This document shows positions 25,740 to 34,370 of a stretch of 64,000 nt of DNA, one piece after another. The notes beneath the pieces are model-generated. The model saw nothing but the letters and a program-made list of their open reading frames with translations. It made no database searches and was not told where the DNA came from. Position numbers and translations under genes: made by a program. Origin of the DNA: Acinetobacter sp. WCHA55 (lineage in GTDB: Bacteria; Pseudomonadota; Gammaproteobacteria; Pseudomonadales; Moraxellaceae); the NCBI RefSeq assembly GCF_002165305.2, contig NZ_CP032286.1, forward strand, positions 1,550,001 to 1,614,000, read 5' to 3'. The first letter of the stretch is position 1. Each line of letters begins with the position of its first letter.

Positions 25740-26393
25740 TTACAGTTGCGTGAAAATATCTTCTTTACTTAAACGAGACTTTGGTAATTTTGCATTGAAG
25801 TCAGCATCACTACGATAACCCAGTGTAAGCAGGACAGAAGGAATGAGCCCTTGTTCTGCTAAACCCAGTTCTTCACTAATAATAGATTCATCGAAACCAC
25901 CAATCGGTGTCGCATCAATCTTTTCAATACCTGCAGCCAGTAGAATTTGACCTAAAGCAATAAAGGTTTGGTTTTCCGCCCAGCGCTGTACGTCACCTTT
26001 TTCATTACGGTAATAGTTCACATAACCTGAACGGCTGTCCTTTTGGCCTTGCTTCGCTGCTTCATCTTTAAAACGACCATGTAAGTCATCTTGATGCAAT
26101 AAATTTTCCAAATGCTGCTCAGAAATATCGGCTTTGGTGCAAAATAAAATTGTATGTGATGAATCTAGTACCTTAGGGGCATTGTATGCGTATTTACCTA
26201 CTAGCGCTTTTGCAATCCGCTCTTTGGCGTTTGTGTTTTCTGCAATGAAAAAATGCCAAGGCTGAATGTTAATAGACGATGGTGTTAAGCGGAGAATTTC
26301 TAATAATCGAGCAAACTGTTCATGAGGGATCTTTCTATTTGGGTCATAAGCTTTGGTGGTATAACGGCTTTTTGAAATGTTTAGCAGATCCAT
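25740..26393 (-). CDS. Oxygen-insensitive NAD(P)H nitroreductase (NfsB-like)
   Basis: The 217-residue protein has the same length as E. coli NfsB and similar motifs: ISKSRYTTKAYDPNRKIP at the start, LRLTPSSINIQPWHF for FMN binding, and the C-terminal LTLGYRSDADFNAKLPKSR. It is a flavoprotein that reduces nitro compounds and quinones, including dihydropteridines. I use ATG 26393; a GTG at 26399 would add two residues. It stands alone. Confidence 0.9.
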   Translation of the reverse strand: MDLLNISKSRYTTKAYDPNRKIPHEQFARLLEILRLTPSSINIQPWHFFIAENTNAKERIAKALVGKYAYNAPKVLDSSHTILFCTKADISEQHLENLLHQDDLHGRFKDEAAKQGQKDSRSGYVNYYRNEKGDVQRWAENQTFIALGQILLAAGIEKIDATPIGGFDESIISEELGLAEQGLIPSVLLTLGYRSDADFNAKLPKSRLSKEDIFTQL

Positions 26394-26694
26394 AATCACG
26401 CTCGATTTATTGTTGATGCCTCATTCTAACTGATGAGTGGAGACTTGTGATCATGCTCAACTTAAACAGACTTAGATTTTAGTTGAATAAGCTATACAGA
26501 CGCAGTTCGTTGTCATTATGGAACAATGAGTGTGCTACGCAATTTTTAAGGTGATGAAGAGGTGTTTGCATGTCATAAAAGCTAGGTGTAATTTGCTTGT
26601 TTTGCCTCTATGTTACACTGAAGCAGTAATTGTGTTGCAATGAAACCTATGAAGTGGTTGAATTATTAATTAAAATAATGAATAGACTGTATAA

Positions 26695-26928
26695 ATGTTT
26701 GATATAGAACCTAAAAGTGTAGAAGCACAAATCCGACAGCAGTCTTTAACGAAAGTTTTTACAGTATTGGTTTTTGGGTTAAGTGTTCTGATTATCGTCT
26801 CGGAATATCAAAAATATAGTGAATGGAATTATCGATTTATACTGATTGCTGTAGTTTCCATGATTTGGAATTATAAGTTAGCACGTGAAATTAAAACTTT
26901 AAAAAATCAAAATACCCATATGTCTTAA
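26695..26928 (+). CDS. Small two-helix membrane protein
   Basis: A 77-residue protein with two hydrophobic segments (residues about 20-37 and 45-61), a short polar loop EYQKYSEWNY between, and a basic C-terminal tail. No family is recognised. There is no strong ribosome binding site before ATG 26695. Composition, including aromatic residues at the membrane edges, looks like a real protein. It stands alone between the nitroreductase and the next small gene. Confidence 0.6.
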   Translation: MFDIEPKSVEAQIRQQSLTKVFTVLVFGLSVLIIVSEYQKYSEWNYRFILIAVVSMIWNYKLAREIKTLKNQNTHMS

Positions 26929-26977
26929 GCAAATCATTTTCTGGTTTATGTAAACATTTCCCCAAATTTGGTTACTT

Positions 26978-27006
26978 TTGCTTAAATCTTGACAACCTAG
27001 TATAAT
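26978..27006 (+). promoter_or_regulatory. Sigma-70-like promoter for the 75-residue protein gene
   Basis: TTGCTT at 26978-26983 and TATAAT at 27001-27006 are 17 bases apart. The start would lie near 27013, leaving a 5' leader of about 170 bases. TTGACA at 26989 is too close to TATAAT to be the -35. Confidence 0.55.
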
Positions 27007-27180
27007 AAAGACTACGAATAGGTATTGTTCCTATTTTTCTATGATATAGCTGATTGTGATCTATCTGAGTTCAAGTATATGACTTGAATATCATCATTGT
27101 AACTACAGAATTATTATTCAAAACCCGTTTTATTAATCTCTTTGTTCCATCACAAAAAGCTCACTTAGTGAGTTAAAATT

Positions 27181-27408
27181 TTGACAACTTTAAATACATG
27201 GCATGTTGCTACAGCCGTAAATGGTAGTGAAATCAATGTAAAATTGGTGCCACTTAAACGTCAACAGAATACAAATCACGGTTTAATCTGGGTTGAAGTC
27301 GGGCATATGATTCAACTTGAATCTGGCGAAACTCTTCCAATGAACTTAGATGGTTTGAGCTTTTATACTGGTGTTAATCAATTGTACCGTCTAAATGAGT
27401 TGAGTTAA
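27181..27408 (+). CDS. Conserved-looking small protein with TTG start
   Basis: The 75-residue product has a balanced, globular composition with alternating hydrophobic residues (WVEVGHMIQLESGE), suggesting a small beta-rich fold. No family is recognised. No ATG occurs in frame before residue 43, so TTG 27181 is the likely start, with GTGAG eight bases upstream; an in-frame TGA lies just before it. A promoter-like pair and a long leader with hairpins lie upstream. A terminator hairpin shared with lpxH follows. Confidence 0.62.
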   Translation: MTTLNTWHVATAVNGSEINVKLVPLKRQQNTNHGLIWVEVGHMIQLESGETLPMNLDGLSFYTGVNQLYRLNELS

Positions 27409-27457
27409 GACGATAAGTACTTGAGTTAGCGTTATGTGTAATATTGATTGGTATAGT

Positions 27458-27487
27458 AAAAAATGGCATTAATACTGCCATTTTTTT
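27458..27487. terminator. Bidirectional terminator overlapping the end of lpxH
   Basis: AAAAAATGGCA at 27458-27468 pairs with TGCCATTTTTT at 27476-27486. The lpxH stop codon lies in the seven-base loop, so the last codons of lpxH form one arm. Confidence 0.82.
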
Positions 27488-28200
27488 AATGCCAAATTTT
27501 GTAGTTGATCATTTACATTAATTTCTAAAATTTGAGCGGAATCTGCTCTCCAGTCACCGAGTACAATTCTCTTTTTGCCATCGACATCATGAATATTTGC
27601 GCGGTGGGTATGTCCGTGAATCAGTAAATCTACATTGCTTAATGCAGCTTGAACCGCAATTGGGTTAACATCCATGATTTCATATGTTTTAAATTGTTGT
27701 GCTTGACGACTTTTTTTACGGAACCCATTGGCCAGTTTTTGTCTAAAGCTAAGAGGTGTACTTTTTAAAAACTTGAGCAGAAGTGGATTGCGGATAATTT
27801 TACGAAAACGCTGATAGGATACGTCGTCTGTGCAGAGTAGATCACCGTGTTCAATTCGAATGGTGTGATCTGAAAGTTTGAGTGTACAAACTTCAGCTAA
27901 CAGTTGACCATTAAATTGGTCAAGGAACTGTTGTCCTAGGGCAAAATCACGGTTACCGGTTAAGAAATAGATGTGATTGCCTGTATTTGAAAATTGTTTT
28001 AAGGCGCGAATGATTTCATCTAGCCAAGGGGCTGTGTAGTCGTCACCAATCCATGCATTGAACCAATCGCCTAAGATGTACAGCTGGGTCTTCTTGTTTT
28101 TATAGGCATCTAATAAATCTAAAAACCCCCGAACGAGTCGAGGGTGATCTGGTGACAAGTGTAAATCTGCGATAAACAAATAGGTCACGGAAGTTTCCAT
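27469..28200 (-). CDS. lpxH: UDP-2,3-diacylglucosamine diphosphatase
   Basis: LpxH hydrolyses UDP-2,3-diacylglucosamine to lipid X and UMP in lipid A synthesis. The 243-residue product has the metallophosphoesterase motifs in order: IADLHLSPDHP, LGDWFNAWIGDD, LTGNRDF, IEHGDLLCTDD and IHGHTHRANIH. Length matches the LpxH family. The cyclophilin gene is upstream on the same strand, 76 bases away, with a REP-like element between. Presence of LpxH rather than LpxI is normal for gammaproteobacteria. Confidence 0.94.
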   Translation of the reverse strand: METSVTYLFIADLHLSPDHPRLVRGFLDLLDAYKNKKTQLYILGDWFNAWIGDDYTAPWLDEIIRALKQFSNTGNHIYFLTGNRDFALGQQFLDQFNGQLLAEVCTLKLSDHTIRIEHGDLLCTDDVSYQRFRKIIRNPLLLKFLKSTPLSFRQKLANGFRKKSRQAQQFKTYEIMDVNPIAVQAALSNVDLLIHGHTHRANIHDVDGKKRIVLGDWRADSAQILEINVNDQLQNLALKKWQY

Positions 28201-28206
28201 TTTAAT

Positions 28207-28276
28207 TTAATCTCCCTAAGTCCCTCTTTAAAAGAGGGACTTCCTCCCTTTTTTAAAGGGTGGTTAGGGGGGATTC
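28207..28276. repeat. REP-like palindrome cluster between ppiase and lpxH genes
   Basis: AAGTCCCTCTTT at 28218-28229 and AAAGAGGGACTT at 28231-28242 form a near-perfect palindrome. CCCTTT with AAAGGG and an outer CTCCCTAA / TTAGGGGGG add further imperfect pairing. The stacked G/C-rich palindromes fill the whole gap right after the cyclophilin stop. This looks like a dispersed extragenic repeat; it may also act as a terminator or stabilise the cyclophilin mRNA end. Confidence 0.6.
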
Positions 28277-28786
28277 TTATTCAGAAATAATCTTAGCAGA
28301 TTCAATAACAACGTTTTCTAGTGGAACGTCAGCGTGGTAGCCACGGTTGCCAGTACGAACGCCTTTAATTTCGTTTACTACGTCTAGACCTTCAGTTACT
28401 TTACCGAAAACTGCATAACCCCAACCTTGTGCATTTTTGCCAGAGTGGTTAAGGAAAGAGTTGTTACCCACGTTAATAAAGAACTGAGCAGATGCAGAGT
28501 GAGGTGCTTGTGTACGCGCCATTGCAATTGTACCAAGGTCATTGGTTAAGCCGTTATCAGCTTCATTTTCAATTGCATCACGTGTTGCTTTTTCTTTGAA
28601 GTTTTCATCCATACCACCACCTTGGATCATGAAGCCATCGATCACGCGGTGGAAAATTACGCCGTCATAGAAACCGTCACGTACGTATTCTAAGAAGTTA
28701 GCAACAGTAATCGGTGCTTTTTCGTTGTTAAGTTCAAGAACAATACGACCTTTATTGGTGTTTAATTCGACTTGAGGAAAACTCAT
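28277..28786 (-). CDS. Peptidyl-prolyl cis-trans isomerase, cyclophilin type (PpiB-like)
   Basis: The 169-residue protein lacks a signal peptide, so it is the cytoplasmic PpiB type. It has the cyclophilin core: [30 protein letters not shown] with catalytic Arg and Phe, the [16 protein letters not shown] segment, and [16 protein letters not shown]. It catalyses proline isomerisation in protein folding. It is divergent from glnS. Confidence 0.94.
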   Translation of the reverse strand: MSFPQVELNTNKGRIVLELNNEKAPITVANFLEYVRDGFYDGVIFHRVIDGFMIQGGGMDENFKEKATRDAIENEADNGLTNDLGTIAMARTQAPHSASAQFFINVGNNSFLNHSGKNAQGWGYAVFGKVTEGLDVVNEIKGVRTGNRGYHADVPLENVVIESAKIISE

Positions 28787-29020
28787 TGTGTAATCTCCTA
28801 ATCATGGACATCAAAGCCATGGGTTTTTTGGTTGTGAGAAGCATAAGCAAACTGTAAACTACAAGGCAAGTAAAAACGTTATTTTCTTTGTAAAATAGAT
28901 CAAATACCGTTTAAGGGGCTGTAAAATATTCATAAATCGACTGATAGATCAGTTAGAATTGTGTTCGTATAGCAGGACCTTATTTTTCCTTAATTTTTTT
29001 ATCAAAGTGATTTTTAAACT

Positions 29021-30739
29021 ATGAAGCCGAATGATGTTGTTTCAACACTGCCAAATAACCCGACACCAAGTAACAATGCCTCTGTCGCAGCGCAGCAAGA
29101 ACAACAGCCAGGCTTAGATTTTGTGCGCCAAGTGATTACCGATGATTTGGCTGAAGGTCGTACGCAAAAAGTAGTCACGCGTTTCCCGCCAGAGCCGAAT
29201 GGTTATTTACACATTGGTCACGTGAAAGCGATTTGTTTAAACTTTGGTATTGCCAACGAGTTTGATGGTTTTTGTAACCTACGTTTTGATGACACCAACC
29301 CAGATGCAGAAGAACAAGAATATGTAGATGGGATCGCCAATGATGTTAAATGGTTAGGTTTTGAGTGGAATGGCGAACCGCGCTATGCATCAAGCTATTT
29401 TGATCAACTTCATGCATGGGCGATTCAACTAATTAAACAGGGTGATGCTTATGTTGATTTGCAGTCGCCTGAAGAAATTCGTTTGAACCGTGGTAACTTT
29501 ATTGAGCCAGGTAAAAACTCGCCTTACCGCGATACTTCGGTTGAAGAAAACCTTGCGCGCTTTGAAAAAATGAACAATGGCGAGTTTGCAGAAGGTGAAG
29601 CTGTTTTGCGTGCCAAGATTGATATGGCATCTCCAAATGTGCATATGCGTGATCCTATTTTGTACCGTGTACTCCATTCAGAGCATCACCAAACTGGTGA
29701 TAAATGGAAAATGTACCCAATGTACGACTACGCGCATCCATTATCCGATGCAATTGAAGGCATTACTCATTCATTATGTACTTTGGAATTTCAAGACCAC
29801 CGTCCGTTTTATGATTGGGTGGTTGAGAAAGTTCACTCGGAAGCAGTACCACGTCAGTATGAGTCTAGCCGTTTAAATATTGACTACACCATTACCTCTA
29901 AACGTAAATTACGTAAGTTGGTTGAAGGTGGTTATGTTAATGGATGGAATGACCCACGTATGCCAACTGTTGTAGGTATGCGCCGTCGTGGTTTTACCCC
30001 AGAAGGCTTGCGTGACTTCTGTAAGCGTGTTGGTGTGTCGAAGTCAGATGGTATTGTTGATGTCGCAATGCTTGAATATTGCATCCGTCAGTCTTTAGAA
30101 AATGTTGCAGCGCGTGGTATGGCGGTGTTGAACCCACTTAAAGTTACACTCACAAACTTATCTAACGATATGGATTTAACCCATTCACGTCATCCAAATG
30201 TAGACATGGGTGAGCGTGTGATTCCGTTAACATCGGAAATTTACATTGACCGTAAAGACTTTGAAGAAGAACCACCAAAAGGCTTCAAGCGTTTAATTCC
30301 GGGTGGTGAAGTTCGCCTACGTCATGCTTATGTGATTAAGTGCGATGAAGTAATTAAAGATGAAAACGGTGATGTGGTTGAGTTGAAATGCTCAATCGAC
30401 CCTGAGACTTTGGGTAAAAATCCAGAAGGTCGTAAAGTTAAAGGGGTGATTCACTGGGTTTCTGCAAGCAAAGGCATTCCTGCAGAAGTGCGTATTTATG
30501 ATCGCTTGTTTACAGAGTCGGACCCTGAAGTGGGTGATGATTTCTTAGCGAACTTGAACCCTGATTCGTTAAAAATTGTACACGCGGTGATTGAGCCTGC
30601 ATTGGCACAAGCACAGCCTGAAGACCGTTTCCAATTTGAACGTGAAGGTTATTTTGTTGCAGATCAATACGACCATACAGCAGAAAAACCAGTGTTTAAC
30701 CGTATTTTAGACTTAAAAGACAGCTTTAAGCCTAAATAA
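29021..30739 (+). CDS. glnS: Glutaminyl-tRNA synthetase
   Basis: The 572-residue class I synthetase charges tRNA-Gln. [12 protein letters not shown] contains the HIGH motif; the second signature is TITSKRKL in place of [22 protein letters not shown] and FPMYDYAH-like segments ([16 protein letters not shown]) are diagnostic of GlnRS against GluRS. A 35-residue N-terminal tail rich in Asn, Pro and Gln precedes the catalytic domain, slightly longer than in E. coli. The C-terminal two-barrel anticodon-binding domain is complete. It is a single-gene unit. Confidence 0.96.
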   Translation: MKPNDVVSTLPNNPTPSNNASVAAQQEQQPGLDFVRQVITDDLAEGRTQKVVTRFPPEPNGYLHIGHVKAICLNFGIANEFDGFCNLRFDDTNPDAEEQEYVDGIANDVKWLGFEWNGEPRYASSYFDQLHAWAIQLIKQGDAYVDLQSPEEIRLNRGNFIEPGKNSPYRDTSVEENLARFEKMNNGEFAEGEAVLRAKIDMASPNVHMRDPILYRVLHSEHHQTGDKWKMYPMYDYAHPLSDAIEGITHSLCTLEFQDHRPFYDWVVEKVHSEAVPRQYESSRLNIDYTITSKRKLRKLVEGGYVNGWNDPRMPTVVGMRRRGFTPEGLRDFCKRVGVSKSDGIVDVAMLEYCIRQSLENVAARGMAVLNPLKVTLTNLSNDMDLTHSRHPNVDMGERVIPLTSEIYIDRKDFEEEPPKGFKRLIPGGEVRLRHAYVIKCDEVIKDENGDVVELKCSIDPETLGKNPEGRKVKGVIHWVSASKGIPAEVRIYDRLFTESDPEVGDDFLANLNPDSLKIVHAVIEPALAQAQPEDRFQFEREGYFVADQYDHTAEKPVFNRILDLKDSFKPK

Positions 30740-30773
30740 GAGCTGTTTGCTTGATCTTGATGTGCATATAGAT

Positions 30774-30803
30774 ATAAGGCTCAACTTCGGTTGAGCCTTT
30801 TCG
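30774..30803 (+). terminator. Terminator after glnS with UUCG loop
   Basis: AAGGCTCAAC at 30776-30785 pairs exactly with GTTGAGCCTT at 30790-30799 around TTCG. A short T run follows. Confidence 0.88.
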
Positions 30804-30827
30804 TAGCGAAACTAATAGGAATACACT

Positions 30828-31739
30828 GTGATCGTTCGAGATAAAACTAATAGCTTTGCATTACTCTTTGCTTGGCGTGGCACCATTTTACCGAAAGTGT
30901 TTCCTGCGTTGATGGTTGGTGTTTTAATTTCAACTCTGTTGGTTTATCTAGCAACTCAACATTACGTGACAGCTCCTACAGTGCCTGTCATTGGTTTTAC
31001 TGTATTTGGTGTAATTCTTTCAATTTTCTTAAGCTTTCGAAATACTGCGTGTTATGACCGCTGGTGGGAAGGGCGTAAGCTATGGGGTGCAATGATTGCG
31101 AACGCGCGGCATATAATCCGTGATAGTTATGTCTTAAATGATATAGATCGCACAGTTTTGATGTATCGCGTGATGTTATTTAGCCATTTGCTTCGAGATC
31201 GCTTACGGCAGCAAAGTCATACTTATGACCACTATCAAACCAAAGTACAACTGACAGCGGAGCAGTGGAGGGTATTGGCTACGCATATTAATCCACCGCA
31301 ATATCTATTAGAGATTACGCAGAAAGATCTGGCGACGTTGTATAAGCGTGGTGAGATTAGCGATATTATTTACAGTATGTTGACCAAGCACACGGTGGCC
31401 ATGGGGGATATTCACGCTGGTTGTGATCGTATTTTATCTACGCCGTTGCCATTTTCTTATTCAGTTTTGTTACACCGTGCCGTGTACTCTTTCTGTCTCA
31501 TTTTACCTTTTAGTTTAAGTTCCAGTCTTGGTTTTTGGTCGCCTGTGATCGTGGCCTTAATTGCCTATCTGTTATTGGGTTTAGATGCGCTGAGTGCAGA
31601 GTTAGAAGAGCCTTTTGGACTTCAGGAAAATGACTTGCCTTTAGATGCTATTGTGCGGGAAATAGAGCGTGAAATGCTCAGTTCTTTAAATGAATCTTTG
31701 CCAGAACCAGTGAGTGCGTATAGAGCCAATTTAAGTTAA
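30828..31739 (+). CDS. Bestrophin-family (YneE-like) membrane channel protein
   Basis: The 303-residue protein matches the bacterial bestrophin/UPF0187 family. RNTACYDRWWEGRKLWG in the first third is the family signature, followed by ANARHIIRDS. Four membrane segments are visible, and the C-terminal part has GLDALSAELEEPFG before ENDLPLDAI. Bacterial bestrophins are pentameric ion channels, several of which are cation-selective. It starts at GTG 30828, with AGGA eight bases upstream. The C-terminus ends shortly before the AHSA1-like gene. Confidence 0.9.
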   Translation: MIVRDKTNSFALLFAWRGTILPKVFPALMVGVLISTLLVYLATQHYVTAPTVPVIGFTVFGVILSIFLSFRNTACYDRWWEGRKLWGAMIANARHIIRDSYVLNDIDRTVLMYRVMLFSHLLRDRLRQQSHTYDHYQTKVQLTAEQWRVLATHINPPQYLLEITQKDLATLYKRGEISDIIYSMLTKHTVAMGDIHAGCDRILSTPLPFSYSVLLHRAVYSFCLILPFSLSSSLGFWSPVIVALIAYLLLGLDALSAELEEPFGLQENDLPLDAIVREIEREMLSSLNESLPEPVSAYRANLS

Positions 31740-31858
31740 AGCAGTGAACAAATTCATAACATAAAATGCGCGGATTGCCTGAGCCATAACAAATTTTCGA
31801 TATGATTGGTTTGTTGAGATGTGCTATCACTAAGCTTAAAAGTGATAGGGCTATAACA

Positions 31859-32320
31859 ATGACTACCGTGATCGAAACCCAGATGCTGATTCGGCGTTCT
31901 GTCAATATTGTGTTTAACGCCTTTGTTGATCCACTCATAACCACCAAGTTTTGGTTTAGTCAGTCTTCAGGTTATTTAGAAAAAGGCGCAATGGTAGATT
32001 GGACATGGAGTAAATACCAAATTACCCATTCGACTCATGTACTTCAAGTCGTTGAAAATGAGCTGATCTCTATCGAATGGGGCACGCCTAAAACTAAAGT
32101 GGATTTTGTATTTGAAAAAATTGACAGCATGAATACCTATGTGATTATTCGAAATTATGACATTGAGTTACAAGGTAATGAGTTGATTCATTATGTGATG
32201 GATGCGACGGGTGGCTTTACTACCGTGTTAGATGGTGCCAAGGCATGGCTTGAATACGATATCCAGCTTAACTTAGTCGAAGATAAATTTCCGCCTTTTC
32301 AACTGCGATCACATCAGTGA
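31859..32320 (+). CDS. SRPBCC/AHSA1-domain protein
   Basis: The 153-residue protein has the start-like fold pattern of the AHSA1 family: IRRSVNIVFNAFVDPLITTKFW at the start and a WTWSKYQITHS strand, with a final long helix GGFTTVLDGAKAWLEYDI. Such proteins bind hydrophobic ligands or act as toxin/stress-related modulators; no specific role is visible. I use ATG 31859, with AGGG about nine bases upstream; the frame is open for 19 more codons but these look non-coding. The last seven coding bases overlap the LRAT-like gene. Confidence 0.78.
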   Translation: MTTVIETQMLIRRSVNIVFNAFVDPLITTKFWFSQSSGYLEKGAMVDWTWSKYQITHSTHVLQVVENELISIEWGTPKTKVDFVFEKIDSMNTYVIIRNYDIELQGNELIHYVMDATGGFTTVLDGAKAWLEYDIQLNLVEDKFPPFQLRSHQ

Positions 32321-32874
32321 TCTTTTTTAGAGTGTTCTTCTCTAAACTCAAAATAGTTGCCGAGCTGCTGTTTAGCCTTATCACGTAATTTCTTTTTGAT
32401 ATAGAGCACCAAAGCGAAACAGGTCGTGGTAAGCGTTAACATCAGGCTGTTCATGAAACTCATCATAGAGCTGACATAACCAATCGTAGTAAGTCGGTTC
32501 ATCATTTTGATGACTTGTGGACTGCTTTCAATGCCTGTAATGGCCCATGTACACAAGTGTTCACAGTTATTGATAATAAGATGGTAGTTGTTTTCATGCA
32601 TGCGTGAGCGCATACGGCGAACCACTTTACGGCCTTTATATTTGGGGGCTTGGTAGTGATTGACTATAATTCTACGTCCGTGGCTAAAGTTCTCAATGGA
32701 AGTGATTTCAATCGGGTGCTTTTTAAAAAGATGTGCAAAACCTGAATAATGGATTACACGTCCACGCCCAGCATATATGCCGTGATGAGTATAGCCAAAA
32801 TGTTTGACTATAAGATGAGCCCCCAAGGGGTAGTGGACTTTTTGTTGTTGCATGCTTAATACGTGCGAATTCAT
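32314..32874 (-). CDS. LRAT-domain (NlpC/P60-superfamily) protein
   Basis: The 186-residue product has the permuted NlpC/P60 fold of the lecithin-retinol acyltransferase family. YPLGAHLIVKHFGYTHHGIY holds the catalytic His, and LIINNCEHLCTW the catalytic Cys. The C-terminal part has a predicted membrane segment (about 138-163), then a basic tail. Bacterial LRAT-like proteins are thought to be acyltransferases or thiol hydrolases on membrane lipids, but few have been tested. It overlaps the AHSA1-like gene end by seven bases. Upstream of its start lies a terminator and the IS element. Confidence 0.82.
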   Translation of the reverse strand: MNSHVLSMQQQKVHYPLGAHLIVKHFGYTHHGIYAGRGRVIHYSGFAHLFKKHPIEITSIENFSHGRRIIVNHYQAPKYKGRKVVRRMRSRMHENNYHLIINNCEHLCTWAITGIESSPQVIKMMNRLTTIGYVSSMMSFMNSLMLTLTTTCFALVLYIKKKLRDKAKQQLGNYFEFREEHSKKDH

Positions 32875-33013
32875 TACAGTTGTCTTTTAACTGTATTTTA
32901 AAGCTTCTGTTAGGAATAATCGACTGTTTAATAGGTTTTCAGTGATTTGAGTTTACGATGACAGAAATAAGAGAGACCGATTGGAAAGGAGTATCTAGCT
33001 TGTGTGATTGCAC

Positions 33014-33040
33014 TAAAAAAGGATGCAAGCATCCCTTTTA
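33014..33040 (-). terminator. Terminator, probably the original one of the lipoprotein gene
   Basis: On the minus strand, GGATGC (33021-33026) pairs with GCATCC (33029-33034) and a T run follows (complement of 33015-33020). It lies 15 bases beyond the ancestral stop of the lipoprotein gene at 33056-33058. The IS now lies between, so the hairpin terminates the transposase transcript instead. Confidence 0.75.
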
Positions 33041-33063
33041 GAGATAAGACGATATTTATTGGT

Positions 33064-33071
33064 TCACTAGA
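33064..33071. repeat. Left 8-bp target-site duplication of the IS
   Basis: TCACTAGA at 33064-33071 is identical to TCACTAGA at 34371-34378. Eight bases is the usual duplication size for the IS256 family. Confidence 0.9.
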
Positions 33072-34370
33072 GAGGGCGTTCAAAGTTCTGTGTCAGTAAA
33101 TTTGACTAGATTTTAATTATATCATCTAATCGACCTTCAAAGTAAATGGATAATTGAGTAATGGTTTGTCCCCATTCCTGAATAGGCATTGTCCATTTTT
33201 CTGATGCCTGTTGAATACCAATATACAGTAATTTCATCAGACTATCCTCATTGGGGAAAGCTCCTTTGGTTTTGGTTAGTTTGCGGAATTGACGATGTAC
33301 GGCTTCAACGGCATTGGTGGTGTAAATCGGCTTCCTAATCGCTTTAGGGTATTTGAAATAGGCGGATAGTAGATGCCATTTGGTACGCCATGACTGAATG
33401 ACCACACCATATTTTTCGCCCCATTTTTCTTCTAGCTCATCCAGTGCTACTTCTGCCGCCCCTTTGGTATCAGCACGGTAAATTGGCTTTAAATCAGCCA
33501 TAAATGCCTTCTGATCTTTACTGGCAACATAGCGTAAAGAATTACGGATTTGATGAACGATACACAGTTGTATTTCTGTTTGAGGGTAAATCGCTGCTAT
33601 GGCTTCGGGGAAACCTTTTAGTCCATCTACACAGGCAATCAGAATATCCTGAACACCACGATTTTGTAGGTCTGTCAGTACACTAAGCCAATGGTTCGCC
33701 CCTTCGCTTTCCGACAAATGCAAGCCGAGTAGTTCCTTCTTACCTTCAACATTTAAAGCTAAAATGGTATAGATCGCTTTGCTCACATAAACACCTTTAT
33801 CCTTCACTTTGTAATGTATGGCATCTAACCAAACAAAGGGATAAATTGTATCGAGTGGGCGTTGTTTCCATGCTTGTAACTGAGGGAGGAGCTTATCTGT
33901 AATATTGGTGATAGCACCATCTGAAATCTCCAATCCATACATATCAGCAACATGCTTTTGAATATCACGATAGCTCATACCAAGTGCATAGAGTGATATG
34001 ATTTTATTGTCAATTTCTTCTGATAATTTGGTCTGGTTCTTTTTAACTAACTGTGGCTCAAATTCACCATTTCGATCTCTAGGGGTTTCAAGCTCAAATG
34101 AACCTGATGTAGATTTTACTGTCTTGCGAGTATAGCCATTGCGGCGATTACCTTGTTTCGGATTCGCTTCAATGTAATTCTCGATTTCTGCTTCAAGAGC
34201 AGCTTCGGTCAGCTGTTTAATTAAAGGGGTGAGTATGCCATTTTCTCCAGTCAGTGCTTGTCCTGACTGGAGTTGTTTTAAGGCTGTTTCAAAATCAAAT
34301 GTAGTTGCCATAGTGCATCATTCCTGTTTTTAACAGTTTAAGGAAATGACACAGTTTTTTGAACACTACC
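33072..34370 (-). mobile_element. IS256-family insertion sequence, 1299 bp, intact
   Basis: The element carries one full transposase gene and has 24-bp terminal inverted repeats. The left is GAGGGCGTTCAAAG... and the right, read inward, is GGTAGTGTTCAAAA...; both end CTGTGTCA. They agree at 17 of 24 positions. The outermost five bases differ (GAGGG against GGTAG), yet the inner GTTCAAA and CTGTGTCA blocks are perfect. Perfect 8-bp target repeats flank it, so insertion is probably recent. It has not been assigned to a named IS. Confidence 0.93.
33106..34311 (-). CDS. IS256-family transposase
   Basis: The 401-residue DDE transposase (Transposase_mut family) has the expected acidic triad: Asp in VWLDAIHYKVKDKG, Asp in ACVDGLKGFPEAI, and Glu in TNAVEAVHRQFRKL. 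The N-terminal region has LIKQLTEAALEAE and a Gly-Arg-rich NRRNGYTRKTVKS DNA-binding stretch. It fits entirely within the inverted repeats, with its start 59 bases inside the right end. No frameshift or early stop is seen, so it is likely active. Confidence 0.95.
   Translation of the reverse strand: MATTFDFETALKQLQSGQALTGENGILTPLIKQLTEAALEAEIENYIEANPKQGNRRNGYTRKTVKSTSGSFELETPRDRNGEFEPQLVKKNQTKLSEEIDNKIISLYALGMSYRDIQKHVADMYGLEISDGAITNITDKLLPQLQAWKQRPLDTIYPFVWLDAIHYKVKDKGVYVSKAIYTILALNVEGKKELLGLHLSESEGANHWLSVLTDLQNRGVQDILIACVDGLKGFPEAIAAIYPQTEIQLCIVHQIRNSLRYVASKDQKAFMADLKPIYRADTKGAAEVALDELEEKWGEKYGVVIQSWRTKWHLLSAYFKYPKAIRKPIYTTNAVEAVHRQFRKLTKTKGAFPNEDSLMKLLYIGIQQASEKWTMPIQEWGQTITQLSIYFEGRLDDIIKI

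Noticed and set aside
26989..27006. TTGACA ... TATAAT as one promoter
   Set aside because: Only six bases separate the two boxes. TTGCTT at 26978 gives the right 17-base spacing.
31678..31947. 89-codon minus-strand frame at the bestrophin/AHSA1 junction
   Set aside because: Overlaps the ends of two better-supported genes and lacks a ribosome binding site.
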